From Chloroflexota bacterium (lineage in GTDB: Bacteria > Chloroflexota > Anaerolineae > B4-G1), in assembly GCA_024232355.1 (NCBI GenBank), contig JAAEPW010001289.1:1-17476 (forward strand): 17,476 nt of DNA. The letters run 5' to 3'. The notes under the pieces are model-generated. The model ran no database searches. It saw nothing but the letters and a program-made list of their open reading frames with translations, and was not told where the DNA came from. Position 1 is the first letter of the stretch; every line of letters begins with the position of its first letter. Position numbers and translations under genes: made by a program. Shown here piece by piece: positions 14,267 through 17,476 of this stretch.

Positions 14267-14274
14267 GAGTTTTT

Positions 14275-14287
14275 TGATGATTCATCA
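14275..14287. promoter_or_regulatory. Palindrome TGATGATTCATCA, candidate autoregulatory operator
   Basis: Six-base arms TGATGA/TCATCA around one base, starting nine bases upstream of the -35 box of the regulator's promoter. Further GATGATT/AATCATC half-sites lie in the spacer (14249-14257). The location and A/T-rich dyad fit Lrp/AsnC autoregulation, but no binding data exist. Confidence 0.4.
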
Positions 14288-14422
14288 TTAAATCAATACA
14301 TTCTATGCGTAATCGTCATAAAACAACACCAGATATCGATGAAACAGTGCGTCTGAACACTCGGAGAGAACGCGGACAACACGTCCACATGCATCAAGCC
14401 AAAGGTCGCTCACGGTGACTCT

Positions 14423-15325
14423 CTACCCCTTGATCTCTTGCAGCACTCCCCAGACCTCGAAAATCACCTTGAGAGCGGCAACAGAAGTGATATCCGCGCT
14501 GTCTAGGGGAGGCGATACCTCTACCACGTCCATCGCTCGCACCGGCAGTTTCTGAAAGATGATTCGAGCCAGTTCCATCAACTCTCTCGTGGATACTCCA
14601 CCCCCCTCCGGTGTGCCGGTTCCGGGCGCGTAGGCCGGGTCCAAACCGTCAATATCCAGGGTAAAGTAGACGGCTTGTACATCCTTTAGTTTTTCCACGA
14701 CTTGCTCCGCGACCGTCTCTATGCTCTCCCGGTAGCACTGGCGGGCGGTATAGTAGGCGATCTCTGGATGCGCCTGCAAAAAGTCCCGCTCTTTTCGAGG
14801 AAAAGAGCGCTGCCCAACAAAGACCAAGTGTTGGGGATCAAGACCGGGCAACTCGAGCGCCCGTCGCTCTGTGCAGGCGTGGGACCAGCGATGCCCATCG
14901 TAGACGTCGAACAGGTCAAAGTGAGCGTCAAAGTGCAGCACGCCAAATGACCCATCCACCACCCGGTCGAACGCCTGGATCAACGGAATCGTCACCGAAT
15001 GATCGCCCCCCAGAAAGAGCGCCAGCGGATGCTGGAAAACCTCCAGCGCCCGCTCTTCCACCGTCTGAAAGTAGCGGGGCCATTCCAGGTCAGGAGCCAC
15101 GTCACCATAGTCTCGCACGCGCAAGGTCAGGGTTTGGCCTTCTTCGGTGGCGCTGGCCATGTGATGAGTCAGTTCCCGCAGTTTGGCCGGGGCCAGAGCC
15201 GTCCCGCTTCGAAAGCTGATCGCTCGGTCAAAGGGAATCCCAAGCACGCCTACCTCGGCGGCAGGATCATCGCTGATCAAACCACTCCACAGGTCTTGAT
15301 GGGATGGATAGAAAGAACGAGTCAT
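14423..15325 (-). CDS. Agmatinase/arginase-family ureohydrolase
   Basis: A 300-residue dinuclear manganese hydrolase. All six metal ligands are seen: His109 (GGDHS), Asp133, His135 and Asp137 (DAHFD), Asp224 and Asp226 (TLDIDGLD). The following DPAYAPGTGTPEGGG is characteristic of the agmatinase side of the family. His149 in SHACTERR matches the catalytic His loop, although the usual HGTPFR wording is altered. It hydrolyses a guanidino group to urea plus amine. Agmatine, arginine, guanidinobutyrate or another guanidino acid are possible; with an omega-aminotransferase next to it and ornithine-type enzymes downstream, a guanidino acid is attractive. The start has GGAGG nine bases upstream and the gene begins 19 bases after the aminotransferase stop. 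No convincing terminator lies in the 194-base gap that follows. Confidence 0.9.
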   Translation of the reverse strand: MTRSFYPSHQDLWSGLISDDPAAEVGVLGIPFDRAISFRSGTALAPAKLRELTHHMASATEEGQTLTLRVRDYGDVAPDLEWPRYFQTVEERALEVFQHPLALFLGGDHSVTIPLIQAFDRVVDGSFGVLHFDAHFDLFDVYDGHRWSHACTERRALELPGLDPQHLVFVGQRSFPRKERDFLQAHPEIAYYTARQCYRESIETVAEQVVEKLKDVQAVYFTLDIDGLDPAYAPGTGTPEGGGVSTRELMELARIIFQKLPVRAMDVVEVSPPLDSADITSVAALKVIFEVWGVLQEIKG

Positions 15326-15344
15326 TACGTTTGTCCTCCAGGTT

Positions 15345-16607
15345 TTAGAAAATGGCTGATTCCACAGCCGCCTTAAAGATCACCAGGGCCTCATCTATTT
15401 GCTCCTGGGTAACCGTCAACGGGGGAATCCAACGAACGGTGTTGTTCCACGGGCCACAGGTGAGAATAATCATCCCTTGCTTTAGGCAGTTCTTGCCCAC
15501 CGCTTTTGCCAGGTCAGTATTAGGTGAGCCTGTCATATCGGTGAACTCGGCACCGATCATCAAGCCCAGTCCCCGCACGTCACTGATGAAGAAATCGGCC
15601 TGATGTTCTCGCAGTTGCTCCATCAGGTATGCGCCCATTCGGGTCGCGTTCTCCAGCAGGCCTTCCTCCCGAATGACGCGGATGGTGGCGACGGCAGCCG
15701 CACAAGCCACAGCATTGCCGCCGTAGGTGCCGCCGTGAGAGCCCGGAATCCACTTTTCCATCAACTCGCGCCGGGCAGCAACCCCCGAAAGCGGTAGGCC
15801 CGAGGCCAACCCTTTGGCCATTACCATGATGTCTGGCGTCACGTCAAAATGCTCGATGGCGAACCACTCACCGGTGCGCCCAAAGCCCGACTGGATCTCG
15901 TCGGCGATGAGCAGGATGTCGTGTTCGTCGCAGATGCGGCGCAGCCCTTTGAGGAACCCGGGCGGCGGCACGACGTACCCCCCCTCCCCCAGCACCGGCT
16001 CGACCAAAATGGCGGCGGTCTCCGAGGGATCGGTTTGGGTTCTGAGCAAAAGTTCCAGTTCCTGCAGGCAAAAGTCGACAGTCTCCTCCGCGCTCCAGCC
16101 ATACCGGTAGGCGTAGGGATACGGAGCCACAAAGACCCCCGATGGCAAAGGTTGATAGCCCACCCGGTAAATGGTCTTGGAGGTGGTAAGAGCCATCGTC
16201 AGCGCCGTGCGCCCGTGAAAACTGCCCTGAAAAACGATCACGTTCGGCTTGCCGGTGGCGTGGCGGGCCAGCTTGACCGCTCCCTCCACCGCCTCCGCCC
16301 CGCTGTTGGAGAAGAAAAAGCTATCTAACCCCTCCGGCACCACAGCCCGCAGTTCCTCAGTCAATTCCACCAGCGGCGGGTGAAAGATAATGTTGGCCTG
16401 TCCGTGCAGGAGCTTGGCCGCCTGTTCCTGAACCGCCTGCACCACTTTTGGATGGCAATGCCCAGTGTTGGTCACGCCAATACCGCAGGTAAAATCCAGA
16501 TACCGGGTGCCATCTTGATCGTAGACATAAGCCCCCTCCGCCCGTTCCGCCACGATGGGCGTGTAGCGGGTCCAGACGGGGGAGATATGCTGATACTCTT
16601 GGCTCAT
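15345..16607 (-). CDS. Class III aminotransferase (4-aminobutyrate/acetylornithine/ornithine type)
   Basis: From ATG 16607 (MSQEYQHISP) the protein has 420 residues. PLP-binding Lys265 lies in MAKGLASGLP, Asp236 in LIADEIQSGFGRTG, and the phosphate-binding region in FFFSNSGAEAVEGAVKLAR; HGGTYGGNAVACAAA (291-305) is a typical GABA-aminotransferase stretch. The enzyme moves the terminal amino group of an omega-amino acid or diamine to a 2-oxo acid, producing a semialdehyde. The reading frame extends to 16676, but the added 23 residues are encoded by the palindromic spacer and lack a Shine-Dalgarno, whereas GGAGG stands nine bases before the chosen ATG. Following a saccharopine-dehydrogenase-like gene and preceding a ureohydrolase, it fits ornithine, putrescine, lysine or GABA transamination. 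Confidence 0.93.
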   Translation of the reverse strand: MSQEYQHISPVWTRYTPIVAERAEGAYVYDQDGTRYLDFTCGIGVTNTGHCHPKVVQAVQEQAAKLLHGQANIIFHPPLVELTEELRAVVPEGLDSFFFSNSGAEAVEGAVKLARHATGKPNVIVFQGSFHGRTALTMALTTSKTIYRVGYQPLPSGVFVAPYPYAYRYGWSAEETVDFCLQELELLLRTQTDPSETAAILVEPVLGEGGYVVPPPGFLKGLRRICDEHDILLIADEIQSGFGRTGEWFAIEHFDVTPDIMVMAKGLASGLPLSGVAARRELMEKWIPGSHGGTYGGNAVACAAAVATIRVIREEGLLENATRMGAYLMEQLREHQADFFISDVRGLGLMIGAEFTDMTGSPNTDLAKAVGKNCLKQGMIILTCGPWNNTVRWIPPLTVTQEQIDEALVIFKAAVESAIF

Positions 16608-16639
16608 CTTTTTCAGCCTCCAAAGAGTTTTTGGGAGAC

Positions 16640-16687
16640 GTGAAGCGTGAGACGTGATGACAAAGGTCACACCCACTCACGCTTCAC
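16640..16687. repeat. Intergenic palindrome with tandem CGTGA heptamers
   Basis: GTGAAGCGTGAG (16640-16651) and CTCACGCTTCAC (16676-16687) form a perfect 12-base inverted repeat. Its left side reads as three heptamers, ACGTGAA GCGTGAG ACGTGAT, from 16638. Its right end overlaps no gene and stops eight bases before the stop codon of the gene that follows on the map. It is akin to the element at 5113-5159. Confidence 0.7.
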
Positions 16688-16694
16688 TCATCAA

Positions 16695-17476
16695 TCACTC
16701 GAGTACGTGATACTCTTCCACCTTTTCGTGAATCTCGATGCCGCGCTTGGCCAGTTCGGCGAAAAAGATCAGGGGATCAATAGCCGTCTCTGGCGGCACG
16801 ACGCCCTTTACTTTGACGTCGCCGCGAGTGATCATCTGCACGCCAATGCTCAACGGGATGGCAATATTCTTGTAATAGGCCGCTTTGCCGCCCCATTCTT
16901 CCATCGACGGGTGTTCACTCCACAGCGTGATTTTGACGTCGCGCCCGTCCCGCTTGCCGAAAACGTCCACCACCAGGCCATAGGCCCACAGCGGAGTCTC
17001 CTTGCTCGCCGGTAGTTCCAGCAGCAAGTCAAACATCAGATCAAACGGCGTGGTCTCGATGCCCTTGACGGTGATAGGTTCCTCACTGTAGAGGCCCGAT
17101 TCCAACATCGCCTTTGCCAACCGCATCGCGTGCGGCGGGAAACAGCCGTGCACCGATACCGACTTGGCGCCCAGGCTCTTGGGCATCGTTTTGGTTTCCG
17201 GGTGCGGGATGTAGCACACCTCTTGCTCGCCGATAGGGCCGGGAAAGTTCACCGTCTTTAGGCCCGCAAAAGGGCCTACCCAGATGAACTCGCCGTTCTC
17301 ATAGTACAGGCGGCTCTCGGTCTTGGGATGAAACTCCCACAGAAAAGTGATGAGCAAGCCAGGTGCAGGAGCTGGGCAGCGGAAAGCGGCAAAGTTGATC
17401 TGGATATCGTCGATCTCGTCCAGTTGATCCGCCGCCCGCCGGGCCATCGCGTTGGTGATGCCGGGGGTCGCGCCCA
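16695..17476 (-). CDS. Saccharopine-dehydrogenase-family oxidoreductase, N-terminus beyond the window
   Basis: The frame is open to the right edge, so the Met at 17447 is internal: upstream codons read GATPGITNA, the same PG(I/V)xNxxAR segment found in the complete paralogue at 8159-9328. The 259 visible residues cover the substrate/dimer domain. The C-terminus is also parallel in the two proteins: PPETAIDPLIFFAELAKRGI here and PPEAALDPASFFKELEQREI there. The missing part should be the Rossmann domain. It is the first visible gene of the amino-acid block, 87 bases upstream of the class III aminotransferase start. It likely catalyses NAD(P)-linked imine or amine redox chemistry on a diamino-acid-derived compound; the substrate is unknown. 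Confidence 0.85.
   Translation of the reverse strand, partial: GATPGITNAMARRAADQLDEIDDIQINFAAFRCPAPAPGLLITFLWEFHPKTESRLYYENGEFIWVGPFAGLKTVNFPGPIGEQEVCYIPHPETKTMPKSLGAKSVSVHGCFPPHAMRLAKAMLESGLYSEEPITVKGIETTPFDLMFDLLLELPASKETPLWAYGLVVDVFGKRDGRDVKITLWSEHPSMEEWGGKAAYYKNIAIPLSIGVQMITRGDVKVKGVVPPETAIDPLIFFAELAKRGIEIHEKVEEYHVLE

Noticed and set aside
14289..14422. Weak hairpin GGACAACACGTCC as a terminator after the ureohydrolase
   Set aside because: Four-base stem without a T-run; likely chance.
16608..16676. 23-residue extension of the class III aminotransferase
   Set aside because: Encoded by the palindromic spacer and lacks a ribosome site; GGAGG precedes the ATG at 16607.

Overview
The window carries twelve protein-coding genes, all on the minus strand, with short intergenic gaps (none above about 215 bases). 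I see no tRNA, rRNA, CRISPR array or transposase. The DNA is G+C-rich. A membrane-anchored esterase with a Thr-Pro linker, a secreted beta-helix protein built on 'SNTASGxGGGxY' units, a tungsten-type aldehyde ferredoxin oxidoreductase, and several kinds of intergenic palindrome together suggest an anaerobic or facultative member of the Chloroflexota (Anaerolineae-like), probably from a metagenome. That assignment is inference; no marker gene is present.

In transcription order (high to low coordinates) the right part, 17476-8159, looks like one amino-acid-degradation region. It starts with a saccharopine-dehydrogenase-like protein cut by the window edge. It continues with a class III (omega-amino acid) aminotransferase and an agmatinase/arginase-family ureohydrolase. 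After a gap holding a consensus promoter come an Lrp/AsnC regulator, an ornithine-cyclodeaminase/mu-crystallin-family protein, a glutamate-1-semialdehyde-aminomutase-like aminotransferase, an aldehyde ferredoxin oxidoreductase and a second saccharopine-dehydrogenase-like protein. A 14-bp perfect stem-loop closes the block. The set is coherent as a route that releases urea from a guanidino compound, transaminates the diamino acid to a semialdehyde, and disposes of the aldehyde or imine by reduction, cyclisation or ferredoxin-linked oxidation. The actual substrate (arginine/ornithine, lysine or other) cannot be read from sequence.

The middle part, 8158-3757, begins with a good sigma70-type promoter driving a two-subunit isopropylmalate/homoaconitate dehydratase pair (LeuC/LeuD type). 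These are followed closely by a secreted or membrane-anchored esterase and then an M24 metallopeptidase with all five metal ligands. A MATE transporter follows, preceded by a 105-base nested palindrome.

The left end, 2393-1, has its own near-consensus promoter, which stops two bases short of the transporter stop codon. It drives a GTG-started secreted right-handed beta-helix protein of more than 750 residues, with about 21 copies of a ~30-residue repeat, running off the left edge.

Several start codons were moved from the longest reading frame because a Shine-Dalgarno sequence or promoter lies inside the longer version (MATE transporter, LeuC, both aminotransferases, the cyclodeaminase-like protein and the Lrp regulator).
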